Notes under the pieces: generated by a model | What the model saw: only the letters and a program-made list of their open reading frames with translations | What the model was told of the DNA's origin: nothing | Databases searched by the model: none | DNA from: Kiritimatiellia bacterium | GTDB taxonomy: Bacteria > Verrucomicrobiota > Kiritimatiellia > RFP12 > UBA1067 | DNA: 15,847 bases | Reading direction: 5' to 3' | Assembly (NCBI GenBank): GCA_024405255.1 | Contig: JAKSOY010000093.1 | Span: forward strand, 1 to 15,847 | Translations under genes and position numbers: made by a program | Shown: positions 14,640-15,847 of the stretch, one piece after another | Numbering within the stretch: position 1 is the first letter of the stretch | Layout: the number at the start of each line of letters is the position of its first letter

Positions 14640-15847
14640 ATGAAAGCAATGCATTATCCACGTCTCTACGAGACAATTGTTCGGGAACATCTTTCTCGGT
14701 ATCGTCAGATGGTGTTCCTGTCTGGTCCTCGTCAAGTTGGCAAGACGACACTTGGTGAGCAGTTGTCGACGGATTACCTGAGCTGGGACGATTCAGATGT
14801 GCGCCGGGCGATTCAAACAGGACAGCGTGCAGTTGTCGATCAATATGCCTTGGCAGCGGCCACGGAGAGGGAGCGTGTTGTTGTCTTCGACGAAATACAC
14901 AAATATGCGAAATGGAAGTCCTTTCTCAAAGGGTTCTACGACGCCCATGCCAAGAACATGCATCTCATCGCCACCGGGTCCGCCAAGATGGATGTTTACA
15001 AAAAAGGTGGCGATAGTTTGATGGGGCGGTATTTCCCCTACCGTATGCATCCATTTTCCGTCGCGGAATTACTTGATGTTACGATCCCCGATGAGAAACT
15101 CATTCGTCATCCGAAGCAGCTTGTCGATGCGGAGTGGGAGGCTCTCTGGCGGTTCGGTGGATTTCCGGATCCGTTTTGTCGAAGGGACGTCCGCTTTCTG
15201 AATCGTTGGCGCTCGCTTCGGTTCGAGCAGTTGACCCAGGGCGACACACGCGATTTGACCCAAATTGTCGAGTTGGAGCAATTGATCGTTTTGGCGGAAA
15301 TCCTCGCAAATCGTTCGGGCGAGCAGCTCGTCTATAAAAACCTGGCGGTTGAAATCGGCGTGGATGAGAAGACCGTCAAAAAATGGATCAAGACGCTCAA
15401 GTATCTCTACTTTGGATTTGAGGTTCGACCGTGGTTCAAAAATATTGAAAATTCAATCAGGAAAATGCCCAAGTGGTATGTTCGTGACTGGTCGGGTGTC
15501 GAGGACGAAGGGAAACGCGTCGAAACATTGGTCGCCTGCCACATGCTCAAGGCGGTAGAAGGATGGACCGATATGGGCTTTGGATCATTTTCGCTCAATT
15601 ATGTGCGGGACAAGCGGAAGCGGGAGGTTGACTTCTTGGTCGCGAAAGACAACCGTCCATGGTTCTTGGTTGAGGTCAAAATGTCCGATATGCACCTTTC
15701 TGACAATTTGGCCGCTTTTCAGCGTCTCTGCGGGGCCAAGCATGCTTTTCAAGTCGTGTGGGACTGTCCGTATGTCGAGCGCGATTGTTTTGATTATACG
15801 GATCCTGTCGTGGTTCCCGCCCGGACATTCCTCAGTCAACTGCTTTA
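14640..15847 (+). CDS. AAA+ ATPase with C-terminal DUF4143 (second copy; cut at the last codon)
   Basis: The frame is open from ATG 14640 for 402 codons and the window ends on TA, which is probably the start of a TAA or TAG stop, so the protein is almost certainly complete. Walker A is G29-PRQVGKTT37 and Walker B is VVVFDE (80-85). ATGSAKMDV is the sensor-like strand and GRYFPYRMHPFSVAEL follows, as is usual in the family. A winged helix lies around 215-275 (LAVEIGVDEKTVKKWIKTLKYL). The C-terminus keeps the full restriction-endonuclease-like signature: E329-V-D331-F...E345-V-K347. It differs in this from the first ATPase, with which it shares little beyond the fold. No Shine-Dalgarno is visible before 14640 or the alternative ATG 14649. 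The codon mix looks more AT-rich than the secreted-protein operon, which may reflect separate acquisition. Function unsettled. Confidence 0.88.
   Translation, partial: MKAMHYPRLYETIVREHLSRYRQMVFLSGPRQVGKTTLGEQLSTDYLSWDDSDVRRAIQTGQRAVVDQYALAAATERERVVVFDEIHKYAKWKSFLKGFYDAHAKNMHLIATGSAKMDVYKKGGDSLMGRYFPYRMHPFSVAELLDVTIPDEKLIRHPKQLVDAEWEALWRFGGFPDPFCRRDVRFLNRWRSLRFEQLTQGDTRDLTQIVELEQLIVLAEILANRSGEQLVYKNLAVEIGVDEKTVKKWIKTLKYLYFGFEVRPWFKNIENSIRKMPKWYVRDWSGVEDEGKRVETLVACHMLKAVEGWTDMGFGSFSLNYVRDKRKREVDFLVAKDNRPWFLVEVKMSDMHLSDNLAAFQRLCGAKHAFQVVWDCPYVERDCFDYTDPVVVPARTFLSQLL

Overview
The window reads as a piece of a bacterial chromosome, about 58-60% GC by eye, with every recognisable gene on the + strand. 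Very large secreted multidomain proteins combine CotH-kinase, LamG-like 'STGTQ', discoidin-like, lamin-tail and autotransporter-type beta-helix modules. They sit beside a GH28 glycosidase, a URO-D-family methyltransferase and two DUF4143 ATPases. This mix suggests an uncultured anaerobic, probably gut, member of the Kiritimatiellota/Verrucomicrobiota (PVC) lineage. That placement is inference from architecture; no marker gene is present.

Layout. 1-174 is the 3' end of an unrecognised gene. 237-12024 is a tight run of four secreted or export-directed proteins: a CotH-domain protein (237-3338), a tandem LamG-like/beta-helix surface protein (3341-6514), a GH28 polygalacturonase-like enzyme (6534-7904), and a second, larger CotH protein (7931-11992). 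A cytoplasmic URO-D-fold methyltransferase follows (12024-13097). Gaps between these genes are 2-31 bases, so they are probably one operon, perhaps with an internal promoter before the second CotH gene. The theme is extracellular polysaccharide binding and cleavage (pectin-like, from the GH28), with CotH domains possibly phosphorylating surface proteins. The URO-D protein could act on C1 groups released from methylated substrates, but no corrinoid protein is in view.

13098-13264 and 14480-14639 are the only sizeable non-coding stretches, and both are unusually structured. Each lies before a stand-alone AAA+ ATPase with a C-terminal DUF4143 region (13265-14479, and 14640 to the window end). 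The first carries three copies of a 10-bp GACT..(A/G)GTC dyad and an extended -10 promoter. The second carries two 28-bp near-perfect palindromes whose cores are reverse complements of each other, abutting a clear -35/extended -10 promoter. The two palindrome families are unrelated in sequence but share layout, which is the most interesting signal here: paralogous ATPase units, each with a private palindromic control site. Upstream of 237 a 62-base gap holds no clear promoter. The long minus-strand open frames under the big genes are shadows and are not annotated.
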